This document shows positions 56,012 to 64,000 of a stretch of 64,000 bases of DNA, piece after piece. Numbering within the stretch: position 1 is the first letter of the stretch; every line of letters begins with the position of its first letter. The notes below the pieces were generated by a model. The model worked only from the letters and a program-made list of their open reading frames with translations. It was not told where the DNA came from and made no database searches. Position numbers and translations under genes: made by a program. The stretch is from Sphingobacterium sp. JB170 (GTDB lineage: Bacteria > Bacteroidota > Bacteroidia > Sphingobacteriales > Sphingobacteriaceae). The stretch spans positions 434,001-498,000 of the forward strand of contig NZ_FUKU01000026.1 of assembly GCF_900163865.1 (NCBI RefSeq). Direction: 5' to 3'.

Positions 56012-56482
56012 ATGAAAGTATTAACATTAACAATCCTCTCTTTACTCCTCTGTTCACGCATTAGCGCGCAACAAAAGAAATCAGTAAACTGGATCACCTT
56101 CGAGCAGCTCTCCGACTCCTTGCAGATAAAACCCAAAAAGGTGCTGCTTTTCTTCCATACCGAATGGTGCGCCTATTGCCGAAAGATGCAAAATGAGGTT
56201 TTCACAAATCCACAGGTCATTAACGATATCAACGAGCGTTATTATGCCGTATCCTTTGACGCGGAAAGTACCGACAGCATCTATTTCGAAGGGCATCTGC
56301 TAAAAAATGCGTCGAACAAAAAGCGGGTAGGTCATAACCACGATATCGCCACCCTTCTCGCGCGCAAAGATGCAAAGTTCATCTTCCCAACAACGATCAT
56401 ACTCCACGCTGATTTTTCGGTACAAAAACGATATTTCACCTACCTTGGTCCGAAAGCCATATCCCAAATACTAACTCGTTGA
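56012..56482 (+). CDS. Exported thioredoxin-fold protein next to the TonB receptor
   Basis: 156 residues with a signal peptide (LTLTILSLLLCSRISAQ). The thioredoxin fold shows the active-site-like WCAYCRKM and NDINERYYAVSFDAES, similar to DUF255/thioredoxin-like domains. It starts 55 bp after the receptor stop, with a small GC-rich hairpin (55969-55989) in the gap. It is probably periplasmic. A redox role towards the cysteines of the neighbouring receptor is possible but is inference from position. Confidence 0.82.
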   Translation: MKVLTLTILSLLLCSRISAQQKKSVNWITFEQLSDSLQIKPKKVLLFFHTEWCAYCRKMQNEVFTNPQVINDINERYYAVSFDAESTDSIYFEGHLLKNASNKKRVGHNHDIATLLARKDAKFIFPTTIILHADFSVQKRYFTYLGPKAISQILTR

Positions 56483-56597
56483 TTATTAAAACAACTCGCC
56501 TTCACGTGGTTTTTTCGAACGTTTTTATTTATGTTTGCTGTCGCATCTACCAACCGTTACGCGTTATAATGCCTGAAATACGAACTGAATTTTATTT

Positions 56598-57236
56598 ATG
56601 AAGACTTTATTTAAACCATTTTTATTACTAACCCTCACAGCGCTCGCATTAGCCTCTTGTTCTAAAAACGACGATTTTGACTACGAAAAAGCGCAAGAAG
56701 AGGCGCGCATCCAAGACTCGCTTAACAATGTACGCATCCAAAAGGTTCTTGCGGAGCAGGCAGGCGAGCTCGAACAATTCGCGAAAACAAACTTCGAAAC
56801 CCCTATTCACCATGATTCACTTGGTATTTGGTATGACGTCGTAAACCCGGGAGAAGCGGATCCCTTTTCGTACATAATATCCGGCGGTCGTGTCGTAAGT
56901 CCTAAAATAACAGTGATCTACAAAGGTACTTTACTCGATGGAACGGTATTCGATGAATCCGATGATAAGGATACAGCAGACAAAGTTGAAACCCGAGAAT
57001 TTGAACTTGGCAGAATGATCAGGGCATGGCAGAGTGCATTCCTACCAAAGGTCGTCAACTATAACGGGTATTCTATTCCAATGGCAGGACTAACAACAGA
57101 AGGACTTCGAAAAGGAAGCGTGATCAAATTCGTTACGCCATCACCTTGGGCGTATGACGCAAAGGAATTGGAGAAAATACCGGCAAATTCACCGCTATAT
57201 TTCGAAATGGAAGTGGTGGATATCTCTTACGAATAA
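56598..57236 (+). CDS. FKBP-type peptidyl-prolyl isomerase, lipoprotein
   Basis: 212 residues. The lipobox is LASC. A helical N-terminal region is followed by an FKBP domain (about 105-212) with VIYKGTLLDGTVFDESDD, LPKVVNYNGYSIPMAGLTTEGLRKGS and a closing FEMEVVDIS. FKBPs speed proline isomerisation in exported proteins. A paralogue follows 119 bp downstream. Confidence 0.85.
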   Translation: MKTLFKPFLLLTLTALALASCSKNDDFDYEKAQEEARIQDSLNNVRIQKVLAEQAGELEQFAKTNFETPIHHDSLGIWYDVVNPGEADPFSYIISGGRVVSPKITVIYKGTLLDGTVFDESDDKDTADKVETREFELGRMIRAWQSAFLPKVVNYNGYSIPMAGLTTEGLRKGSVIKFVTPSPWAYDAKELEKIPANSPLYFEMEVVDISYE

Positions 57237-57355
57237 CCAACGTATTTCCTTTAGTAGGAATCAATTAATATAATTAATTTTAAAAAGGTAAAATCTAGGT
57301 GTAGCGCGAACTCATAAGTACCCGTTCTATGCAATGTAAAACACATTAATAATTT

Positions 57356-58000
57356 ATGAAAAATCTAATCAAACCACTTTTTGCTCTGGCTCTAACTACT
57401 GTATCCTTAACATCATGCATGAAGGACGACAATGTAGACAACACGGCAGAATACCGCAAACAAGAACTACAAATTGATTCGTTAATAAAAGCGCAAAGCA
57501 TTCAAATCAAGGCTTATGCAGAAAGTAATTTTGACGCCCCTCAACAGGATACAATCAAGGTCCCTTATAATTACATCGACAATTCCACGGAACGCGGCAT
57601 ATGGTATTCGATAGAAAGTATCCCGACGGATACAACGTATGAATATCAAATTACTAATGGAAACTCGATCATCTTTCCAAAAGCAAAAGTTAAATATTCG
57701 GTTTCCGGACTTAATGGAGATCTTTATATTGAAGACGCTGAAGGAAGCACTTATGAGTTAGGGGCAGCAGGCAACCCCAATGTAATCAATGCTATTTGGC
57801 GAATAGCTTTTTTACCAAGTACCATTCGATACAACGGAAATAATTATCCTGTAGGAGGTTTGACAAATAAAGGCCTGAAAGTGGGAAGCAAAATACAGGT
57901 TGTTACCCCGTCATATTGGGCATTCGGCGCGCAAACGATTGGAAAAATTCCTGGAAACACACCATTGGTATATGAATTTGAAGTATTAGAAATTAACTAA
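57356..58000 (+). CDS. FKBP-like lipoprotein, probably not catalytic
   Basis: 214 residues, paralogue of the preceding gene. The lipobox is LTSC. It keeps the C-terminal frame (LPSTIRYNGNNYPVGGLTNKGLKVGSKIQVV, WAFGAQ, PLVYEFEVLEI). The DGTVFDES loop that forms part of the active site is lost (SVSGLNGDLYIEDAEGS instead). It probably arose by tandem duplication and lost isomerase activity. A strong terminator follows. Confidence 0.8.
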   Translation: MKNLIKPLFALALTTVSLTSCMKDDNVDNTAEYRKQELQIDSLIKAQSIQIKAYAESNFDAPQQDTIKVPYNYIDNSTERGIWYSIESIPTDTTYEYQITNGNSIIFPKAKVKYSVSGLNGDLYIEDAEGSTYELGAAGNPNVINAIWRIAFLPSTIRYNGNNYPVGGLTNKGLKVGSKIQVVTPSYWAFGAQTIGKIPGNTPLVYEFEVLEIN

Positions 58001-58021
58001 AATCAACTTCAATACAATCAT

Positions 58022-58055
58022 AAAATGTCTTTGGAAAATCCAAAGACATTTTTTT
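58022..58055 (+). terminator. Rho-independent terminator after the FKBP pair
   Basis: A 14-bp perfect stem (58022-58035 with 58039-58052) around AAA, followed by more T. It lies 22 bp after the stop. Confidence 0.9.
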
Positions 58056-58193
58056 GTCCCCTAAATCTTAACGATCGGCTTCTTATAAGGCCATTTTTTC
58101 GCACGGTGCGGTTACTATTTTTACGCCATGCACAAAAGTAATTTAGTAAATTTACCAACGAACTAGAGCAAGAACTGACAAACAACGATTGGG

Positions 58194-59828
58194 ATGAAAA
58201 TAGCATTAGCGCAACTAAATTACCACATCGGTAATTTCGAACAAAATACAACGAAAATAGTATCCGCAATTCAAAAAGCGAAACAGCATGGTGCAGACCT
58301 CGTTGTTTTTGCGGAACTAGCGATCGGCGGTTATCCCGCCAAAGATTTACTACGCAACAGGAGGTTTCTAGATTTATGTGATGAAAGTTTGCAAAAAGTG
58401 GCAGCAGCCTGTCAGGGGATAAGCTGCATCATTGGCGCTCCGCTGCCCAATAATGATCCTGAAGGCAAAGCTTTGTATAACGGGGCTGTTTATATCGATG
58501 ACGGGCAAATAAAAAGCAACTCCAAAAAAAGCCTTTTACCGGACTATGACGTCTTTGACGAATACCGTTACTTTGAACCGAGTCGCCAGGTATCATGCAT
58601 CGACATCAAGGGAGAAAAAGTCGCCCTTACAATTTGCGAAGACCTTTGGGATGATGATGCCTCCAATTCCTATATTGGCGACCTCATGGACGAGCTGCGC
58701 AAAGAAGATCCGACACTTATTATTAACATAGCCGCCTCTCCATTCTCGTACGTGCATTTTGAAAACCGCATCAACGTTCTAAAAAGGAATGTAATAAAAG
58801 CAGGATGCCCCCTAGTTTATGTTAACCAAATTGGAGCGCACGCAGATATTATTTTCGACGGACGTTCAGTTGTACTCGATCGTACGGGCCACCAATCAGC
58901 GCAGCTTGCCGGATTCAAAGAGGACTTTAGAATCATCGACAGCAACCAACTTGCGAGCCCAAACACGCTATCGGTGGAATCAGATTCAGAAATAGCCCTG
59001 ATTCATCATGCGCTCGTACTCGGCATTCGAGATTATTTTCAAAAATCAGGTTTCAAAAAGGCCGTTTTAGGTCTCTCTGGGGGATTGGATTCAGCAATAG
59101 TGGCAGCCTTGGCCAGTGAGGCGCTCGGTGCAGAAAATGTGCTGGCTGTGCTCATGCCTTCCGTATATTCTACCGATCATTCCTTGAAAGACGCCCTGGA
59201 TCTGGTGGAAAACACAGGTTGTGAACACTTGATAATACCCATTAAGGATATTGCAGGTAGCTTCGAGGCAACGCTTACTGATGCGTTCGCAGGACGTGCG
59301 GCAGATTTAACTGAAGAAAATATCCAAGCGCGTATTCGAGGAACGCTCCTCATGGCGCTTTCGAACAAATATGGAAACATATTGCTAAATACGTCCAACA
59401 AAAGTGAGGCCGCTGTCGGCTATGGAACCCTATATGGGGATATGGCGGGATCCCTTAGTGTGATAGGCGATGTGTACAAAACACAAGCCTACAGCTTAGC
59501 AAAATATATAAATAGAGATAAAGTAATCATCCCAGAAAACACCATTGTAAAACCACCATCCGCGGAGTTGCGTCCGGATCAAAAAGACTCCGACTCGCTG
59601 CCGCCGTACGAGATCTTAGATGCCATACTCTATCAACTCATAGAACTAGAGAAACCTGCATCCGAAGTGGTTCATGCTGGGTTTGATGAGCCTACCGTGC
59701 GGCGAATCGGAAACTTGCTAAATAATGCCGAATTTAAACGACACCAATGTCCGCCGATCCTTCGGGTGAGTTCCAAAGCATTTGGTAATGGGCGCGTGAT
59801 GCCGCTTGTCGCAAAATATCCATTTTGA
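58194..59828 (+). CDS. nadE: Glutamine-dependent NAD+ synthase
   Basis: 544 residues. The N-terminal nitrilase-like glutaminase has the triad Glu41 (VFAELAIGG), Lys112 (KKSLLPDYD) and Cys148 (LTICEDLWD). The C-terminal synthetase domain starts near 270 with the ATP pyrophosphatase loop GLSGGLDSAIVAAL. NTSNKSEAAVGYGTLYGDMAG is also typical. It converts deamido-NAD to NAD with ammonia from glutamine. It is transcribed alone or with the DUF4136 gene 53 bp downstream. Confidence 0.96.
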   Translation: MKIALAQLNYHIGNFEQNTTKIVSAIQKAKQHGADLVVFAELAIGGYPAKDLLRNRRFLDLCDESLQKVAAACQGISCIIGAPLPNNDPEGKALYNGAVYIDDGQIKSNSKKSLLPDYDVFDEYRYFEPSRQVSCIDIKGEKVALTICEDLWDDDASNSYIGDLMDELRKEDPTLIINIAASPFSYVHFENRINVLKRNVIKAGCPLVYVNQIGAHADIIFDGRSVVLDRTGHQSAQLAGFKEDFRIIDSNQLASPNTLSVESDSEIALIHHALVLGIRDYFQKSGFKKAVLGLSGGLDSAIVAALASEALGAENVLAVLMPSVYSTDHSLKDALDLVENTGCEHLIIPIKDIAGSFEATLTDAFAGRAADLTEENIQARIRGTLLMALSNKYGNILLNTSNKSEAAVGYGTLYGDMAGSLSVIGDVYKTQAYSLAKYINRDKVIIPENTIVKPPSAELRPDQKDSDSLPPYEILDAILYQLIELEKPASEVVHAGFDEPTVRRIGNLLNNAEFKRHQCPPILRVSSKAFGNGRVMPLVAKYPF

Positions 59829-59881
59829 TTTTAAACTTATTTACAAAAGTATAGTCTAACAACTATTAACGTTTCAGTCTT

Positions 59882-60445
59882 ATGAAAAAGCTAAATTATA
59901 TATTCATGTTTGGAGTCCTCGCACTCCTTAGTGCCTGTGCTTCGGTACAATATAACACGACTAAAGTAGTTGACCTTGATTTCGGTCAGTATAAAACATA
60001 TGGATGGCTTCCGCCAATAGACTCCCTTTCCAAGGACTATTTTTCAAATGATATCGCGCAGACCAATATTTTAAATGCTGCAAACAACGAGCTGGCAGAT
60101 TTAGGCCTGCAATACAGCAAGGAGAATCCAGATATCTTATTCCGCTATATTACCATTGTTAATAACAAGAGTCGTCCCGTATACCATTCACACTATGGAT
60201 GGGGCGGTCCATGGGGTTGGGGTGGTCCTTGGGGATATGGATTCGGTTATGGCTATGGCTATACATATCCTGCAGGTAGTGAAAAATACCGCTATGCTCA
60301 TCTTATCGTAGAAGCGCTTGACAAATCGACTAACTCAGTAATATGGCAAGCACGTGGCTCGTCAGCAATATCTTCACCTGAAAAAGCCATAAACAACCTG
60401 CCAAAAGTAATTCATGGTATTTTCAAAGAATACCCCAGCAAATAA
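59882..60445 (+). CDS. DUF4136 lipoprotein with Gly/aromatic-rich insertion
   Basis: 187 residues. The lipobox is LSAC. VVDLDFGQYKTYGWLPP and the C-terminal INNLPKVIHGIFKEYPSK are DUF4136 features. Between them sits a segment of Trp, Tyr and Gly with few other residues (about 106-132), including the tandem GWGGPW units. Function is unknown; relatives are outer-membrane-linked lipoproteins. Confidence 0.85.
   Translation: MKKLNYIFMFGVLALLSACASVQYNTTKVVDLDFGQYKTYGWLPPIDSLSKDYFSNDIAQTNILNAANNELADLGLQYSKENPDILFRYITIVNNKSRPVYHSHYGWGGPWGWGGPWGYGFGYGYGYTYPAGSEKYRYAHLIVEALDKSTNSVIWQARGSSAISSPEKAINNLPKVIHGIFKEYPSK
60195..60261 (+). repeat. Short tandem repeat coding for GWGGPW and GYG units
   Basis: An imperfect 18-bp unit, encoding GWGGPW, occurs twice, followed by short GGTTATGGCTATGGC-type repeats encoding GYGYGY. 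It lies in the DUF4136 gene and keeps the frame. Confidence 0.7.
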
Positions 60446-60476
60446 GAAACAAAATTTTTCATTTTAATTATATAGG

Positions 60477-60518
60477 AAAGCCATACTCGACCTGCATAAG
60501 GTTGAGGTGGCTTTTTTT
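60477..60518 (+). terminator. Rho-independent terminator after the DUF4136 gene
   Basis: AAAGCCA at 60477 pairs with TGGCTTT, and inside them CTCGACCT pairs with AGGTTGAG. A T-run closes the right arm. It lies 31 bp past the stop. Confidence 0.85.
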
Positions 60519-60582
60519 ATCGTACGCTTCTCAGCGGCGAGAGTGTGTATTATACCTCAACAAGTGCGCCTTGTCCCAATCA

Positions 60583-61821
60583 TTATTCCACCATCTTGTG
60601 ATCCTTTGTCCCCCGCCCTCCCGACCAAATTTTCTTTGCACTCCAAGGAATCGCGGGGCCACTCCAAAAGGCATCTTCCTTCGGAAGGCCTAAAGGCAAA
60701 AATATTGCCGAGCTCAAATAAGGACTACCTTGATTATTATACGAATCGGCCAGCGATTGCTGCTCCCCATAAAGGCCTATTGTTAGCCAGCCGTTTGTAT
60801 AGGTCGACGGACTTTCGGTCACTTTATGTAAAACGGCCGTGAGTGCCGCCCGCACCTGTCCGGCAGGAAGCTCCTCGGGTAGTCGCTTTTTAAGGGCCAT
60901 GTCCGCCAGATGATGAAAAGCAGCCGCACGATAGATAATAGATCGGCCCGAAGGGGGAAACGATCCGTCGCTATTAATTAACCTTTCCAAAATAACTGCG
61001 TAACGCGCATTGCGCGACCCAATATCGGTAAACATGGCCTTATATATATTCGTCTTCTCTTGTATCACATCCTTAAGCGCGCTAAGGTAGGGATGAATCA
61101 CATAGCTGTTGTAATAGTCGTACGCGAAAGATATACCATCTTTATACATGCCATCTCCCACATACCACTGCTCCATCTGCCGCAGCGCATAATCAACACG
61201 CATAGCATCCCAAGGTTGACCTATCTTTGCGAAAAAAGCTTCATTAACAGCAGAAAAAAGGAGCCAATTGGAATACGAGGGACGATATTTCCGAGTCGTT
61301 GCAATACTCCGTATCAGCCGATCGCGGCTCACTTGGTCTAAATTTTTCCACAGCCAAGGACTGCGCAAAAAAGCCAATGCGATAAAAGAGGCATCGACAA
61401 GCTGCTGTCCGCCCAGATCAAATGACATAAAATCGCGCGCGCCGCTATCGAGTGCATTTTTTAAGCCTGCTAACGTCCAGCTTCGATACTGTTTACGGAG
61501 CGCTATCTCGGATTGATCGCCCCCTTCTAGCTCTAACCAAGGGGCGATCCCCGAGAGCACGCGTCCCAATACTTCGACGTACTGCACCTGGATACGATTT
61601 ACTTGATTATCCACATTAGGTGCTGTAAGCGTGGGCATATTAATCCGCAGGCTGTCATGCGCTAGACTGCGGATCACCGGGCGGGCCATGCGGTCCATTT
61701 CTGCTAACCAAAAAGTTCGATCATCGGTCGTCTGGGATATGTTTGAGGCGCGCGCTGGAGAACAAAAACAGCATAGCACGCTTACCGTTAAAAATAATTT
61801 AGCGATTGCTTTACTTCGCAT
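60583..61821 (-). CDS. DUF2264 family exported protein
   Basis: 412 residues from the ATG at 61821, giving a signal peptide (AIAKLFLTVSVLCCFCSPARA); an ATG ten codons upstream is possible. The DUF2264 core has VLGRVLSGIAPWLELEGG, DSGARDFMSFDLGGQQLVDASF and YSNWLLFSAVNEAFF. The fold of relatives is an (alpha/alpha) barrel and they sit in carbohydrate-use loci, so a glycan lyase or hydrolase role is suspected, not shown. It diverges from the GH127-type gene. Confidence 0.85.
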   Translation of the reverse strand: MRSKAIAKLFLTVSVLCCFCSPARASNISQTTDDRTFWLAEMDRMARPVIRSLAHDSLRINMPTLTAPNVDNQVNRIQVQYVEVLGRVLSGIAPWLELEGGDQSEIALRKQYRSWTLAGLKNALDSGARDFMSFDLGGQQLVDASFIALAFLRSPWLWKNLDQVSRDRLIRSIATTRKYRPSYSNWLLFSAVNEAFFAKIGQPWDAMRVDYALRQMEQWYVGDGMYKDGISFAYDYYNSYVIHPYLSALKDVIQEKTNIYKAMFTDIGSRNARYAVILERLINSDGSFPPSGRSIIYRAAAFHHLADMALKKRLPEELPAGQVRAALTAVLHKVTESPSTYTNGWLTIGLYGEQQSLADSYNNQGSPYLSSAIFLPLGLPKEDAFWSGPAIPWSAKKIWSGGRGTKDHKMVE

Positions 61822-62106
61822 TGAATTATTGATTTTGAAATTCGACAACATATAATTTAAAAAAAAGTCACAATGAAAAATCTGATAATTCGCATAGATT
61901 TAGCTGATTAGAAGTACTAAAATAACATTTAACGAACGAACTTCAGCGTATTAACTCCATAAAAAAATAAATGTATAAAAAACACTTAAAAAAACATTGC
62001 CATTGATTATATTTGAATTAGGTACTAGCTCAACATCAAGCAACCCTGACTAACCAAAATTCCAAGACACCCTATTATACGTGATAACACGATAATACCA
62101 ACAAAT

Positions 62107-64000
62107 ATGAAGCAAAAAAAAATCATCACATATTTATTCCTGAGTATATTGCTTGCACCCGCACTGCAAGGACAAACAGCCAAGAAACTCGATTATTTTG
62201 ACCTCAAGGATGTAAGGCTTCTGGAAAGCCCTTTTAAAAACGCCCAAGACGTAGACTTAAATTATCTCTTAAGTATGGATGCGGATCGCCTATTGGCCCC
62301 ATTCTTACGGGAGTCGAATCTCCCTACGCGTAAACCGTCTTATGGGAACTGGGAAAATACCGGGCTCGACGGACATATTGGTGGTCACTATATCTCTGCA
62401 CTAGCCTACATGTACGCCTCTACCGGGGATTCCCGTATCAAAGAACGATTAGATTATATGTTGACAAATCTCGAAAGGTGTCAAAAAGAAAATAATAACG
62501 GCTATGTCGGGGGCGTCCCGGGAGGACAGCAATTATGGCAAGAAATCAAGGATGGACAAATCAACGCCAGCGGATTCAGCCTTAATGACAAGTGGGTTCC
62601 CTTATATAACATTCACAAAACATACGCTGGCCTTCGTGATGCCTACCTTTTAACGGGAAGTCAACGTGCAAAAGCTATGCTCATTAACATGACCGATTGG
62701 GCCATTCTACTCGTAGCACAACTATCCGAGGCACAAATTCAGGATATGTTAACCAGCGAACACGGTGGATTAAACGAAACTTTTGCCGACGTATGTGCAA
62801 TCACGAAAAACCCAAAATACTTAGCCCTAGCCCGAAAATTCTCGCAACGCACTATTCTGGATCCCTTAATACAGCATCAAGATAGCCTAACTGGCTTGCA
62901 CGCCAATACCCAAATACCGAAAGTACTGGGATATAAACGCATTGCCGACCTCGATCACGACGAGAAATGGGCGGACGCCGCAGCCTATTTTTGGGACAAT
63001 GTCGTACAACAGCGAACCATATCGATCGGAGGAAATAGCGTCAGCGAACATTTCAATCCTGTACAGGATTTTTCAAAGATGATGCATAGCGTTGAAGGTC
63101 CAGAAACCTGCAACACGTATAATATGCTCAGGCTTACGAAAATGTTATACCAGACTGCGCCGCAAGGTAAATATCTGGACTACTACGAGCGCAGTCTATA
63201 TAATCACATCCTCTCCACACAGCATCCTGAACATGGGGGCTTTGTATACTTTACACAAATGCGGCCAGCGCACTACAGAGTGTATTCTCAACCGCACACC
63301 AGCATGTGGTGTTGCGTAGGCTCAGGCATGGAGAATCACGCCAAATATGGTGAAATGATATACGCATCAAAAGGAGATAGTTTGTATGTTAATCTTTTTA
63401 TTCCCTCGAAATTAAATTGGCACGAAAAGAATATCGAAATTACACAAAACAATAACTTCCCTGCAACGGCCAGCACATCGATCACCATCGATGTGCCGAC
63501 TTCGACTTCATTTACTCTTCATATCCGAACACCTAGTTGGCTTGTTGCGGCGCCTATCTTGCGAATAAATTCAAAACAAGTCGTCCCATCATCATCTACC
63601 GCCGATTATATTAGTATTGAACGAACATGGAAAAAAGGCGACTGCGTTGAGCTCACACTTCCAATGGGGATTCATCTTGAACAGCTTCCGGACAAAAGCA
63701 ATTTTTATAGCTTCCTATATGGCCCTATTGTTCTAGCGGCGCGTTATGGGGACCAGGATCTTAAAGGACTTCGCGCCGATGATAGCCGCATGGGGCATAT
63801 CGCTAGTGGTAAACAAGTACCCATGGCTACCGTACCGCTTCTTACGGGGGACCCCGCTACTCTTCCCCGGTTAGTGGAGCCTATTGATTCCAAACCACTG
63901 CATTTTAGCCTGACCAGTCTATATCGCGGCGAAGATAGCTTGCAAATGGAACTCGAGCCCTTCTACAGTATCCACGATGCGCGGTACATCATATATTGGC
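62107..64000 (+). CDS. GH127-type beta-L-arabinofuranosidase, N-terminal part (cut by window edge)
   Basis: 631 codons from the ATG at 62107 are open to the window end; full proteins are usually 650-800 residues or longer. A signal peptide (YLFLSILLAPALQGQ) comes first. The DUF1680/GH127 barrel has LDYFDLKDVRLLESPF, GHIGGHYISALAYMY and GLHANTQIPKVLG. The Zn-thiolate active site of this family is seen: Glu333 and Cys335 in EGPETCNTYNM and the Cys402-Cys403 pair in SMWCCVGSG, one of which is the nucleophile; Glu314 is a candidate acid/base. A relative in GH146 is also possible. It removes L-arabinofuranose from plant glycans or glycoproteins. Confidence 0.9.
   Translation, partial: MKQKKIITYLFLSILLAPALQGQTAKKLDYFDLKDVRLLESPFKNAQDVDLNYLLSMDADRLLAPFLRESNLPTRKPSYGNWENTGLDGHIGGHYISALAYMYASTGDSRIKERLDYMLTNLERCQKENNNGYVGGVPGGQQLWQEIKDGQINASGFSLNDKWVPLYNIHKTYAGLRDAYLLTGSQRAKAMLINMTDWAILLVAQLSEAQIQDMLTSEHGGLNETFADVCAITKNPKYLALARKFSQRTILDPLIQHQDSLTGLHANTQIPKVLGYKRIADLDHDEKWADAAAYFWDNVVQQRTISIGGNSVSEHFNPVQDFSKMMHSVEGPETCNTYNMLRLTKMLYQTAPQGKYLDYYERSLYNHILSTQHPEHGGFVYFTQMRPAHYRVYSQPHTSMWCCVGSGMENHAKYGEMIYASKGDSLYVNLFIPSKLNWHEKNIEITQNNNFPATASTSITIDVPTSTSFTLHIRTPSWLVAAPILRINSKQVVPSSSTADYISIERTWKKGDCVELTLPMGIHLEQLPDKSNFYSFLYGPIVLAARYGDQDLKGLRADDSRMGHIASGKQVPMATVPLLTGDPATLPRLVEPIDSKPLHFSLTSLYRGEDSLQMELEPFYSIHDARYIIYW

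Noticed and set aside
60507..60842. Plus-strand open frame of 111 codons
   Set aside because: It starts in the terminator hairpin and then runs antisense through the DUF2264 gene; composition is unlike a real protein.

Overview
The window reads as chromosomal DNA of a Bacteroidota bacterium, most likely family Sphingobacteriaceae (Sphingobacterium/Pedobacter/Olivibacter relatives). Evidence: a SusC-type TonB receptor, Bacteroidota-only families (DUF2480, DUF3108, DUF3109, a PpiD/SurA-like isomerase behind LptC, a short GT5 protein beside panC-panD), promoter boxes of the TAnnTTTG type, A-rich leaders with little Shine-Dalgarno signal, and many export signals ending in AQ or lipoboxes. No transposase, integrase, phage gene, CRISPR array or rRNA was seen. 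Two tRNA genes are present, both tRNA-Asp.

Layout. 1-8512 looks like part of a glycan-use locus: a SusC receptor cut by the left edge, a ROK-family regulator just upstream of it, a divergent NagX/HGSNAT-like membrane acyltransferase, and a GH92 mannosidase followed by a GH3 beta-glucosidase. 9008-13149 carries a class B1 metallo-beta-lactamase, an M24B aminopeptidase P and a PBP4-type DacB. 13306-16854 holds malic enzyme fused to a phosphotransacetylase-like domain, RuvA and a free-Met-(R)-sulfoxide reductase. 16864-26399 is one long minus-strand block: phoH-purC, then STAS-rnz-hisC-hisB-hisH-hisA-hisF-hisIE, then a WD40 protein. hisG and hisD are not here.

26678-33069 (plus) has a SAM hydroxide adenosyltransferase-like protein, a coiled-coil membrane protein, an ABC exporter, a YtxH protein, ccmB-ccmC-ccmD-like genes for haem handling, and a polytopic membrane protein. 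33309-41577 is an envelope block: a beta-barrel-like protein, LptC, a PpiD-like chaperone, DUF2480, DUF3108, DUF3109, polyprenyl synthase and TerC. 41686-48641 holds exported thioredoxin-like, PepC-like, prolyl oligopeptidase and esterase-like proteins, with LpxH on the other strand. 48829-52953 has the tRNA-Asp pair, prfA, an SMR transporter, the short GT5 protein, and divergent panC-panD.

53008-56482 is the most suggestive unassigned unit: a small His-rich membrane protein, a TonB receptor with an NCQNCG motif in its plug and an exported thioredoxin-fold protein. I infer a metal or metal-complex uptake role. 56598-60445 holds two tandem FKBP-like lipoproteins, NadE and a DUF4136 lipoprotein. 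At the right edge a DUF2264 protein diverges from a GH127-type beta-L-arabinofuranosidase that runs off the window, probably the start of a second glycan locus.

All identifications come from reading motifs and family resemblance by eye; no database search was run. Start codons were moved downstream where a non-ATG start was less convincing than a nearby ATG with a signal peptide or a promoter box in front.
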